Of a stretch of DNA of 11,668 bases, positions 1-6,665 are shown in pieces. The first letter of the stretch is position 1. Every line of letters starts with the position of its first letter. The stretch comes from Betaproteobacteria bacterium. Its GTDB lineage: Bacteria; Pseudomonadota; Gammaproteobacteria; Burkholderiales; Thiobacillaceae. Made by a program: the position numbers and the translations under genes. The notes under the pieces were generated by a model. It searched no databases. It had not been told where the DNA came from and saw only the letters and a program-made list of their open reading frames with translations. Location of the stretch: contig JAIFLB010000162.1 of assembly GCA_020049245.1 (NCBI GenBank), positions 1-11,668 of the forward strand, written 5' to 3'.

Positions 1-774
1 TTGTTGATGTGCTGGCCGCCGGCGCCGGAGGCGCGGTAGGTGTCGATGCGCAGGTCGGCCGGGTTGATCTCGATCTCGATCGAATCGTCGACTTCCGGGT
101 AGACGAACACGCTGGCAAACGAGGTGTGCCGGCGGGCGTTGGAGTCGTACGGCGATTTGCGCACCAGACGATGCACGCCGGTTTCGGTACGCATGTAGCC
201 GTAGGCGTATTCGCCACTGAACTTCAGCGCGGCGGATTTGAGGCCGGCGACTTCGCCCTCGGATTCCTCCAGCACTTCGACCTTGTAGCCGCGCCGCTCT
301 CCGTAGCGCACATACATGCGCGCCAGCATACCGGCCCAGTCCTGCGCCTCGGTGCCACCGGAGCCGGACTGGATGTCGATGAAGCAGTTGGCGGCATCCA
401 TCTGGCCGTTGAACATGCGGCGGAATTCGAGATCGCCAACGCGCTTCTCCAGACCGGAGACATCGGCTTCGACCGCTTCCAGGGTTTCTTCGTCATCTTC
501 CGCGCGTGCCAGTTCGAACAACTCGCGGGCGTCGCTCAAGCCGCTGCCGATCTGGTCCAGGTTGACGACTACGCCTTCCAGTTCCTTGCGTTCGCGGCCG
601 AGTTCCTGCGCGCGCTTGGCGTCGTCCCAGACTTTCGGGTCTTCCAGCAGGCCGGCGACTTCGGCCAGGCGATCATGTTTGCCAGGGTAGTCAAAGATAC
701 CCCCGAAGTTCGTCGGCGCGGCGCGCCAGGTCGGCCAGGGTGGTGTCGATCAGATTCAGGCGTTCTGCTTCCAT
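1..774 (-). CDS. prfB: Peptide chain release factor 2 (RF2), 3' end cut by window edge
   Basis: RF2 recognises UGA and UAA stop codons in the ribosomal A site and triggers release of the finished peptide. The start ATG (772-774) opens a 27-codon leader reading MEAERLNLID...ELRGYL that ends at an in-frame TGA (691-693). The rest of the protein is in the +1 frame and begins DYPGKHDRLAEVAGLLEDPK, so this is the classical autoregulatory frameshift gene and not a broken one. Domain 1 is followed by the recognition tripeptide near residues 207-209, which reads SPY where E. coli has SPF. The peptidyl-transferase loop GAGGQHIN, with the GGQ glutamine at about residue 254 (E. coli 252), lies at the window edge. 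About 110 C-terminal residues lie outside. The residue equivalent to E. coli 246 is Ala, as in E. coli B. The Shine-Dalgarno is weak (AGAG about 8 nt upstream). mnmC lies 159 bp upstream on the same strand, with a repeat between. Confidence 0.97.
690..705 (-). promoter_or_regulatory. prfB: Programmed +1 ribosomal frameshift site of prfB
   Basis: On the minus strand the site reads CGG GGG TAT CTT TGA C. Ribosomes pause at the in-frame UGA, slip +1 on CUU and continue at GAC. The GGGGG stretch acts as an internal Shine-Dalgarno-like element 3 nt before CUU. In the family, low RF2 slows termination at UGA, favours the slip and raises RF2 output, giving autoregulation. The usual bacterial site begins AGG GGG; here the first codon is CGG, which shortens the SD-like match by one base. 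The leader is 27 codons, close to the 25 of E. coli. Confidence 0.96.
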
Positions 775-840
775 GATGTTTCTCTGCGGGATTCGGAAAG
801 CCGAGCATTATCCTGCATTTAGCGTGTCTTCTGCGCGGCA

Positions 841-927
841 TACGGCGGAAGGCGCTGCGCTTGAGCGGAGTCGTTGCGCTTCAGCGCTTACGAATCCGGC
901 CTCCCCCTTGCGGGGATTCCGCCCTAC
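841..927. repeat. REP-like imperfect inverted repeat between mnmC and prfB
   Basis: The left arm TACGGCGGAA (841-850) matches the reverse complement of the right arm TTCCGCCCTA (917-926) with one mismatch. An internal GCGCTTCAGCGC gives a small hairpin. The right arm starts 7 bp past the mnmC stop codon. The same arm sequence, TAGGGCGGAA, recurs in the larger element at 10931-11025, so this is probably a dispersed intergenic repeat family. No T-run follows, so it does not look like a standard intrinsic terminator. It may stabilise the mnmC mRNA 3' end. The rest of the 159-bp gap holds only the prfB leader and a weak ribosome binding site. Confidence 0.55.
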
Positions 928-933
928 AACTGG

Positions 934-2847
934 TCAAACCGCATGTCGGTAGGCGCGCAGGGCAAAGCGCGCCGGGTCGATGGCATCGACCTGATCGCCT
1001 GGCAACGGCAATGGCTCCTGATTGATCACGCAGACCAGGTGCTCGGCCAGCAGGCTGGACCAGACCAGGCCGCGGGAACCCAGGCCGAGCAGGCAGAACA
1101 AGCCGGCATGGCGCGGGAAGGTGTTGAAGCGTACCCCGGGTTTCAGCGGCGCTTCTAAATCGGGTAGCGCGCCGACCAGCGGCAGATGATCCGGTGTGGT
1201 GGCGCGGAATCCGACCCGGCCATTGAGTTCGGCAACATCCATTGCCTCCGACGCATCCGGCAACATGTGTCCCAGGCGCTGCAGATTGTCGTGGTGTTCT
1301 TCCAGGCTGGGTATGTGATCGAAGCGATCTTTCAGATACGACGCGCCAAGGCAATGCACGCCGTTCAACGCCGGCGTCAGATAGCCTTCGCAACAGATGG
1401 CATATCTCAGCTTTGGCAAACTTCCTTCGTCGAGATGGCTGACCTGGCCGCGCACCGGGGTGATCGGCAAGCCGGCCGTGTGCGGTAGCTGGCCGGTGCC
1501 GGTGGCGAAAATCACCGTCGGCGCCTGCGCAAGCATTTTTCCGCTGGCGTCGAGCACCCGCCATTCGGCGTCGCCGCGCTGCAGCGAGGCAATTTCGACA
1601 CCGCCGGTGAATTGAATATTGCCGCCGCCGGCGCTCAGCCAGGCGCGGCAGAGGCTGGCCGGGCTGGCCCAGCCGCCGTGCGGAAACCACCAGCCGCCGC
1701 GCGTGACTGTCGCACCCAGACGCTGGCTGGCCGGGCCGGGTTCGATAAACTCGACAAACTCAGCCGGATAGTCGTTGCCAGCCAGCCATTCGCGCTGGAT
1801 ATCCGCATGCGTGTCGTCACGCGCTATTTGCAGAATGCCCTTCAGATTGCGGCGTGGCGGCTGGCCGATTTGATCCAGATGCTGCCAGTTCTGTTCGAGA
1901 TAAAGAAAGCAGGCGCGATTCAGGCGCGATGCCAGATTGTCGTCGCGCGACAGCATCGGCCGCAGGATGCCGGCCAGGTTGCCGGAAGCTTCGACGGCGG
2001 GTTGCGCATGCCGATCCAGTACATTCACCCGCCAGCCGCGCGAAGCCAGCCGCTCGGCAATGGCGCAACCGGCAAGGCCGGCGCCGATGATGATGGCTTC
2101 TCGCCGCCCCTGGTTGGGCAGCTTCAGCGCCATTTTCGGCCGCTCGGCGATGCTGCCGGCGAGCATCTGGCGCTTGCTGCCGAAGCCGGGTTTCTTCTCC
2201 GCAACAAAGCCCGCTTCGATGATTGCCCGCCGCACCTGTCCGGCCACCGTCCAGGTCGCAAACGTCGCATTCGGCGCGGCGAGTTGGCCGCAGCGTTTCA
2301 GCAATGCGGGTGACCACATTTGCGGGTTTCTTTGTGGATCGAAGCCATCCAGGTAGAACGCATCAACGTTCGCGCGCAGTTTGCGCAGGCTGGCTTCCGC
2401 CTCGCCCAGCATCAGCGTCAACACGACTTTGCCGGCGGCGAATTCAATCCGATGAAACCCCGGCAGCAACGGTGGCCAGTTGGCGCGCAGGCTACCGGCG
2501 AGGAAATCGAGGTCTTTCCATTTGCGCTGCAGGCTGGCCAGGTCTTCGACCCGGAACGGATGCAGCTCGCTGGCGAAGTAGTACAGTTTTTCCGGCCGCT
2601 GCGGGTCAGCGCGCCAGGCCGCCCAGGTGGTCAGGAAGTTGAGGCCGGTGCCGAAACCGTTTTCCAGAATCACGAACTGGCGCTTACACGCCCATCTTTC
2701 CGGCAGGCCGTTACCATCCAGAAAAACATGTTGCGCCTGGCCGGGGCCGCCATCGGCGGAGTGGTAGATGTCGTTGAAGGTTTCGGAGATCGGCGTGCCG
2801 TCCGGCGCATAAGCCAGGCGGGCTGGTTGCAACGGGGTGAACGACAT
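934..2847 (-). CDS. mnmC: Bifunctional tRNA mnm5(s2)U34 biosynthesis protein MnmC
   Basis: MnmC completes mnm5(s2)U at the wobble position 34 of several tRNAs. The C-terminal FAD-dependent oxidase (MnmC1) removes the carboxymethyl group from cmnm5(s2)U, and the N-terminal SAM-dependent methyltransferase (MnmC2) methylates the resulting nm5(s2)U. The 637-residue product is near the usual fused length (E. coli 668). Residues 62-71 (ENGFGTGLNF) are the SAM-binding loop, and 162-176 (DAFYLDGFDPQRNPQ) carries the catalytic-site Asp, probably D167. Residues 251-278 (AIIIGAGLAGCAIAE...VLD) form the FAD Rossmann motif, and GLGSRGL (588-594) is the C-terminal FAD-binding signature. I chose ATG 2845-2847 because MSFTPLQPARLAYAPDGTPI aligns from residue 1 with E. 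coli MnmC. The open frame extends 44 codons further but inside hslO. It starts 5 bp after the hslO stop without a clear Shine-Dalgarno, suggesting translational coupling. Confidence 0.96.
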   Translation of the reverse strand: MSFTPLQPARLAYAPDGTPISETFNDIYHSADGGPGQAQHVFLDGNGLPERWACKRQFVILENGFGTGLNFLTTWAAWRADPQRPEKLYYFASELHPFRVEDLASLQRKWKDLDFLAGSLRANWPPLLPGFHRIEFAAGKVVLTLMLGEAEASLRKLRANVDAFYLDGFDPQRNPQMWSPALLKRCGQLAAPNATFATWTVAGQVRRAIIEAGFVAEKKPGFGSKRQMLAGSIAERPKMALKLPNQGRREAIIIGAGLAGCAIAERLASRGWRVNVLDRHAQPAVEASGNLAGILRPMLSRDDNLASRLNRACFLYLEQNWQHLDQIGQPPRRNLKGILQIARDDTHADIQREWLAGNDYPAEFVEFIEPGPASQRLGATVTRGGWWFPHGGWASPASLCRAWLSAGGGNIQFTGGVEIASLQRGDAEWRVLDASGKMLAQAPTVIFATGTGQLPHTAGLPITPVRGQVSHLDEGSLPKLRYAICCEGYLTPALNGVHCLGASYLKDRFDHIPSLEEHHDNLQRLGHMLPDASEAMDVAELNGRVGFRATTPDHLPLVGALPDLEAPLKPGVRFNTFPRHAGLFCLLGLGSRGLVWSSLLAEHLVCVINQEPLPLPGDQVDAIDPARFALRAYRHAV

Positions 2848-2852
2848 CCGGA

Positions 2853-3716
2853 TCAGTGCAGGCGATGCGCTGGTGCGTCGAACATCGCATCCAGATCGGC
2901 TGCAACGATGCGGTAATCGCGGTTGCAGATGTCGTCGCGGACATGGATTTCGCCCTTGTCGCGCAGGATCGCTTCGCACTCTGCGCGGCCCAGGCTGCGC
3001 AACATGGCGTGGATTTTTTCCCAGTCTTCCGGACAGTGATGACTGACTGCGCGCGGCGCAAACACCCGGATTTCTTCATGCGGAAACAGGCGGTGCAGCA
3101 GATCGAGCGGCGAATGAGCCAGTTGCTCGTCGGCTTTCAGGGTGGCGATCAGGTGGTTGATGCGGTTCCAGCCATCGGCATCATGGTGATCGGCATCCGG
3201 CAGTTTCTGCAGCAGCAAACCGACCGCGCGTTGATTGTTGGCAGCCAGCACCAAGCGCGTCGGCTGTTGCTCGGACAGGGTCAGATAGTGCTCGAAGATC
3301 GCCGCCACGCTGTCACCCTGCATTGGCACGAAGCTCTGATACGGCTGCCGCATCGCCGCCGCATCGAGTGACAACAGCAACTGGCCGTCGCCCAGCAGTT
3401 CCGGCAAGGTTTCGCCCGGCCGCAGAGTTTCCGGGTTCCAGCGCGCCATGCCGCGCAGGCGCAATTGTTCATCGCAATCGAGCACCAGCAGGTTGATCGC
3501 GCCATCGCCACGCAGCTGGAAAGTCATCCGGCCCGGCTGTTTCAGATTGGCTGAAATCAACGCGGTCACCGCGCTCATCTCGCCCAGGATGCGCGTTACA
3601 TCGGCCGGGTAATCGCGCCCGGCGGCGAGTTCGCGCCAGGTCTGGTCGAGCGAAACCAGCGCGCCGCGAATATCCAGATGCTCGAACAGGAAGGGTTGGA
3701 CACAATCGGTCTGCAT
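2853..3716 (-). CDS. hslO: Hsp33 family redox chaperone with a degenerate zinc switch
   Basis: Hsp33 is a cytoplasmic holdase activated by oxidative unfolding. In the canonical protein four C-terminal cysteines (CxC and CxxC) bind zinc when reduced and form disulfides when oxidised. The 287 residues match E. coli Hsp33 end to end, including FEHLDIRGALV (11-21) and QLRGDGAINLLV (67-78). In the switch domain, LFPHEEIRVF (210-219) aligns without gaps to the E. coli segment, so the CxC reads C228-P-E230. Downstream of GEI (255-257) the CxxC reads D261-D-I-C264. Two of four zinc ligands are therefore replaced by acidic residues, while H226, H227 and H258 lie close by. Whether metal binding and redox sensing survive is unknown. 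The fold and length look intact, so this is not an obvious pseudogene. It lies between ald (32 bp upstream) and mnmC (5 bp downstream). No convincing Shine-Dalgarno precedes ATG 3714-3716. Confidence 0.93.
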   Translation of the reverse strand: MQTDCVQPFLFEHLDIRGALVSLDQTWRELAAGRDYPADVTRILGEMSAVTALISANLKQPGRMTFQLRGDGAINLLVLDCDEQLRLRGMARWNPETLRPGETLPELLGDGQLLLSLDAAAMRQPYQSFVPMQGDSVAAIFEHYLTLSEQQPTRLVLAANNQRAVGLLLQKLPDADHHDADGWNRINHLIATLKADEQLAHSPLDLLHRLFPHEEIRVFAPRAVSHHCPEDWEKIHAMLRSLGRAECEAILRDKGEIHVRDDICNRDYRIVAADLDAMFDAPAHRLH

Positions 3717-3748
3717 GGTGGGTAGGGCGAGGGCGAAAGGGCGGAATT

Positions 3749-4858
3749 TTAGCTTTTGACGGACGCTGTACCAGACGCCATGTCGGCAACCATATCGGCA
3801 ACCAGGCCGGCATGCACGATGCGTCCGCCCGACACATTCAGCCCGGCGGCAAAACCGGCATCGGCATTCAATGCGGCCTCACCGTCGGCAGCCAGTTTCA
3901 GCAGGTAGGGCAGGGTGGCCTCGGCCAACGCCAGCGTGGCGGTGCGCGCGGCGGCGCCGGGCATGTTGGCAACGCAGTAATGCACGATGTTCTCTTCGAC
4001 ATAGAACGGTGCGCTGTGCGTTGTGGCGTGCGAGGTCTCGCTGATGCCGCCCTGGTCGATGGCGACGTCGACCAGGGCGGCGCCGGCTGGCATGCGGCGG
4101 ATCAATTCGCGGCTCAGCAGGCGCGGCGCGCGGCGGCCATGGACATACGCAGCGCCGATCACCAGATCGGCTTCGGCGACGCACTCGGCTATATTGGCGG
4201 CGCTGGAATAGCGGGTTTTCAGACGACCGCCGTATTGCACGTCGAATTCATTCAGCCGGCTGGCGTTGCGGTCGAGCAGGGTCACATCGGCGCCGATGCC
4301 GACCGCGATACGCGCGGCGTTGGCGCCGACGACGCCGCCGCCAAGAATCAGTACTTTGCCCGGTGCAACGCCGGGGACGCCGGAAAGCAGCACGCCGCGA
4401 CCGCCGTTTTTCATCTCCAGCGCCTGCATGCCGGCCTGAATCGATAGCCGGCCAGCAATTTGCGACATCGGCGCCAGCAGCGGCGTGTGGCCGCCGGCAT
4501 CGAGCACGGTTTCGAAGGCGACCGCGTTGACGCCGCGTTGCATCAGTTCAGCTGCCAGCGTTGGCGCGGCGGCGAGATGCAGGTAGCAGAACAGCCATTG
4601 ATCAGCGCGCAGGCGGGCAACTTCGACGGCTTGCGGTTCCTTGACCTTGAAGATCAGGTCGGCGGCATACACGCCGGCGGCATCGGTCAGTTCCGCGCCT
4701 GCCGTTTGGTAAGCCGCATCGCTGAAGCCGATGGCCTTGCCCGCATGCATTTCGACGCTGACCCGATGCCCGGCTGCAGTCAGCGCGGCCACACCGGCGG
4801 GCATGGCAGCGACGCGGTATTCGTGATCCTTGATTTCCTTCGGGATGCCGATATGCAT
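3749..4858 (-). CDS. ald: Alanine dehydrogenase
   Basis: The enzyme catalyses NAD-dependent, reversible oxidative deamination of L-alanine to pyruvate and ammonium in the cytoplasm. It is usually a hexamer used to grow on alanine or to assimilate ammonium. The 369 residues match the family length (about 371). The N-terminus MHIGIPKEIKDHEYRV is diagnostic. Expected active-site residues are all present: R15 and K73 (KVKEP) for substrate, H94 (YLHLA) and D268 (VDVAIDQGG) for catalysis. The NAD-binding Rossmann loop is ILGGGVVGANAA (171-182), ending at D196. The conserved APMSQIAGRLS (129-139) is also present. The start ATG 4856-4858 has a good Shine-Dalgarno, AAGAAGG, 8 nt upstream, the clearest in the minus-strand cluster. 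pyrD ends 36 bp upstream, and no terminator separates ald from pyrD or hslO. No Lrp/AsnC-type regulator, often found beside ald, is present. Confidence 0.96.
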   Translation of the reverse strand: MHIGIPKEIKDHEYRVAAMPAGVAALTAAGHRVSVEMHAGKAIGFSDAAYQTAGAELTDAAGVYAADLIFKVKEPQAVEVARLRADQWLFCYLHLAAAPTLAAELMQRGVNAVAFETVLDAGGHTPLLAPMSQIAGRLSIQAGMQALEMKNGGRGVLLSGVPGVAPGKVLILGGGVVGANAARIAVGIGADVTLLDRNASRLNEFDVQYGGRLKTRYSSAANIAECVAEADLVIGAAYVHGRRAPRLLSRELIRRMPAGAALVDVAIDQGGISETSHATTHSAPFYVEENIVHYCVANMPGAAARTATLALAEATLPYLLKLAADGEAALNADAGFAAGLNVSGGRIVHAGLVADMVADMASGTASVKS

Positions 4859-4894
4859 GAGGATTACCTTCTTGGCCGGTTTGGTTTTCCCATC

Positions 4895-5944
4895 CTACGG
4901 GTGGTTCAAATTGGAATTTCCAAGCGCTTCAACGCATTCCCTGATCAACGCGGGTCCGCGATAAATCAGGCCGGTATAGAACTGCACCAGATCGGCGCCG
5001 GCGTTGATTTTTTCCTTTGCGTCGGCGCCGCAGAGAATGCCGCCAGCGCCGATGATCGGCACTTCGCCGGCCAGCGCGGTGTGGAAGGCGCTGATCACGC
5101 GGGTCGATTTCTCGCGCACTGGCAGGCCGGAGAGACCACCGGTTTCGTTGCCGTGCGCCAGATGCTCGACGCCGTCGCGCGCCAGCGTGGTGTTGGTGGC
5201 GATCAGCGCGTCGATGTGGTGTTTTCTGAATAACCCGGCCATGTTGGCGATCTGGTCCGCATCCAGGTCGGGCGCGATCTTGATCGCTACCGGCATGTAT
5301 TTGCCGTGTTGCTGGCTGAGTTCGGCTTGCCTGGCCTTGATCGCCGCCAGTAGCGCATCGAGTTCATCGCCGCCCTGCAGCGCGCGCAGGTTTTTGGTGT
5401 TGGGCGAGGAAATGTTGAGGGTGACGAAATCAACCTTGCCGTAAAGCTTTTCCAGACAGATCAGGTAATCGTCGGCGGCTTTCTCGATCGGTGTGTCGAA
5501 GTTTTTGCCCAGGTTGACGCCGATGATGCAACCCGGCTTGCCTAAGCATTTGGTGTTTTTCAGGTTGTTCAGCAGGTTGTCGACGCCGAGGTTGTTGAAC
5601 CCCATGCGATTGATGATGGCTTCGGCGGCGGGCAGCCGAAACAGGCGCGGCTTCGGGTTGCCCGGCTGCGGCCGAGGGGTGACGGCGCCGACTTCGATGA
5701 AGCCGAAGCCGAAATCCGCCAGCGCATCGATCGCTTCACCATTCTTGTCGAGGCCGGCGGCGAGGCCGACCGGATTCGGGAAATCGAGTCCCATCACCCG
5801 CTTTGGCAGCGCTGGAACCCGGGGCAGAAAGGCTTTCAGCAGGCCCAGGCGATGCAAGCGCGGCAGGTTGTCGAGGGTGAGGTTGTGGGCGGTTTCTGGA
5901 TCAAGCTTGAACAGCAGTGGGCGCAGCAAAAGGTATGGATTCAT
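4895..5944 (-). CDS. pyrD: Dihydroorotate dehydrogenase (quinone), class 2
   Basis: PyrD oxidises dihydroorotate to orotate, the fourth step of de novo pyrimidine synthesis, passing electrons through FMN to membrane quinone. The 349-residue protein aligns along its length with E. coli PyrD (336 aa) and has a short extra C-terminal tail. The N-terminal segment MNPYLLLRPLLFKLDPETAH is the amphipathic membrane-associating helix typical of class 2. Other signatures are GLAAGLDKNGE (60-70), TPRPQPGNPKPRLFR (89-103), INRMGFNN (111-118) and NISSPNT (177-183), with S180 as the catalytic base. FMN phosphate contacts include GAGGI (299-303) and QFYTGLIYRGP. Catalytic Ser instead of Cys, plus the N-terminal extension, separates it from class 1 enzymes. 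Start ATG 5942-5944 gives the family N-terminus but lacks a strong Shine-Dalgarno. It leads the tightly spaced run into ald, hslO and mnmC; its upstream leader carries a strong hairpin repeat. Confidence 0.97.
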   Translation of the reverse strand: MNPYLLLRPLLFKLDPETAHNLTLDNLPRLHRLGLLKAFLPRVPALPKRVMGLDFPNPVGLAAGLDKNGEAIDALADFGFGFIEVGAVTPRPQPGNPKPRLFRLPAAEAIINRMGFNNLGVDNLLNNLKNTKCLGKPGCIIGVNLGKNFDTPIEKAADDYLICLEKLYGKVDFVTLNISSPNTKNLRALQGGDELDALLAAIKARQAELSQQHGKYMPVAIKIAPDLDADQIANMAGLFRKHHIDALIATNTTLARDGVEHLAHGNETGGLSGLPVREKSTRVISAFHTALAGEVPIIGAGGILCGADAKEKINAGADLVQFYTGLIYRGPALIRECVEALGNSNLNHP

Positions 5945-5981
5945 GATTCAACTGAACGTCGGACTAGCAACGCTCGAAGCT

Positions 5982-6007
5982 CCCCTCTCCCGTGAGCGGG
6001 AGAGGGG
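5982..6007. repeat. Perfect 11-bp hairpin repeat in the nikR-pyrD gap
   Basis: CCCCTCTCCCG (5982-5992) and CGGGAGAGGGG (5997-6007) form a perfect 11-bp stem around a TGAG tetraloop. The right side continues TTGGGGGTGAGGG. From memory, this CTCTCCC...GGGAGAGG-TTGGGGTGAGGG form is a common dispersed intergenic element of Beta- and Gammaproteobacteria. It lies 63 bp past the nikR stop and 37 bp before the pyrD start codon. No T-run follows on either strand. It could end or stabilise the nikR transcript, or form a structured pyrD leader. The rest of the 126-bp gap shows nothing else I can name. Confidence 0.75.
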
Positions 6008-6070
6008 TTGGGGGTGAGGGAACGGGCATAGCGCGAGATGTTCATGCTTCTGGCGGCTCAATCATGCCCG

Positions 6071-6526
6071 TCAGGTGTGCGGCCGACTGTGGACGTGGTG
6101 ATGCACATGTTGGTGGTCGCCTTCGACTTCGACCGGCACCAGATTCATCTTGCCGTGGCGCACGCCGCGTTCAGCGGAAATCTTCTCCGCCAGCGCGCGT
6201 ACGTCGGCCGTTGCACCGCGCAGAAACAGGGTCTCCAGGCAGTTATCGTGATCGAGGTGAACGTGCATGCTGGATACGACCAGATCATGCGCATGGTGTT
6301 GCAGATCAGTCAGCCGTTCGGATAGCCGGCGTTCGTGATGGTTGTAGATATAGGACAGGCTGGCGATGCACCACGGCGCGTCCTGGTGATCCAGCCGATT
6401 GGCTTCGAGTTCGCGCCGCAACATGTCGCGCACAGCTTCGGAACGGTTGGCATAACCGCGCTCGCGCAGCAAGGCGTCGAATTCCTGGGCGAGTGATTCA
6501 TCCAGCGAGATGGTAAAGCGTTCCAT
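6071..6526 (-). CDS. nikR: Nickel-responsive transcriptional regulator NikR
   Basis: NikR is a tetrameric repressor that, with Ni(II) bound, shuts off nickel-uptake genes. The N-terminal ribbon-helix-helix domain is clear: MERFTISLDESL (1-12) gives the DNA-contacting strand and RGYANRSEAVRDMLR (23-37) the helices. The C-terminal ACT-like nickel domain keeps all four high-affinity ligands, aligned to E. coli H76, H87, H89 and C95: H77 in LQHHAHDL, H88 and H90 in MHVHLDH, and C96. GVRHGKM (121-127) is also conserved. The 151 residues exceed E. coli NikR (133) because of a histidine-rich tail, GDHQHVHHHVHSRPHT (136-151). No nickel transporter, hydrogenase or urease gene is in the window, so its targets lie elsewhere. 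Start ATG 6524-6526 has only a weak GGA upstream. I saw no match to the E. coli GTATGA-N16-TCATAC operator in the upstream gap. Confidence 0.95.
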   Translation of the reverse strand: MERFTISLDESLAQEFDALLRERGYANRSEAVRDMLRRELEANRLDHQDAPWCIASLSYIYNHHERRLSERLTDLQHHAHDLVVSSMHVHLDHDNCLETLFLRGATADVRALAEKISAERGVRHGKMNLVPVEVEGDHQHVHHHVHSRPHT

Positions 6527-6550
6527 GTGCGGTCCATGTCTGGGTTAATC

Positions 6551-6577
6551 GTCATTCCGGCGTTGGTCGGAATCCGG
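6551..6577. repeat. Dispersed intergenic repeat, GTCATTCCGGC...CGGAATCCGG type
   Basis: GTCATTCCGGCGTTGGTCGG followed by AATCCGG contains the inverted pair ATTCCG and CGGAAT. It resembles the widespread proteobacterial and neisserial intergenic repeats of the form GTCATTCCCGCG...GCGGGAATCC. It lies 24 bp upstream of the nikR start codon and could form a small hairpin there. Identification rests on recalled consensus, so a genome-wide copy count is the real test. Confidence 0.5.
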
Positions 6578-6608
6578 AAGCGTTAACTTGCCGGATCCCG
6601 GCCTGGCC

Positions 6609-6642
6609 TCACCCCGGAAAGGGGAAATTCGGGGCAGGGTGA
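6609..6642. repeat. Nested inverted repeat downstream of fusA2
   Basis: TCACCC (6609-6614) pairs with GGGTGA (6637-6642), and the interior has a CCCC/GGGG pair around GGAAA. It may be a decayed relative of the hairpin at 5982-6007, which also carries a GGGTGAGG flank. It lies just past the fusA2 stop codon, where a transcript-end structure would be expected, but no clear T-run follows on the minus strand. The 139-bp nikR-fusA2 gap is otherwise featureless. Confidence 0.35.
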
Positions 6643-6665
6643 CGCTGTTCGCGATATCGCTTTAC

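Noticed and set aside
691..693. In-frame stop in prfB as a sign of a pseudogene or sequencing error
   Set aside because: The surrounding CGG GGG TAT CTT TGA C is the known programmed frameshift signal, and the protein continues correctly in +1.
9..776. A 255-codon plus-strand open frame antisense to prfB
   Set aside because: Mirror-frame shadow of prfB; no domain recognised and the opposite strand is clearly RF2.
2848..2979. A 44-codon N-terminal extension of mnmC starting at 2979
   Set aside because: It lies inside hslO in another frame, and the E. coli MnmC N-terminus aligns exactly from ATG 2845-2847.
2922..3040. A frameshift explaining the missing Hsp33 cysteines
   Set aside because: The same frame aligns to Hsp33 before, between and after the two sites, so point substitutions explain the loss better.
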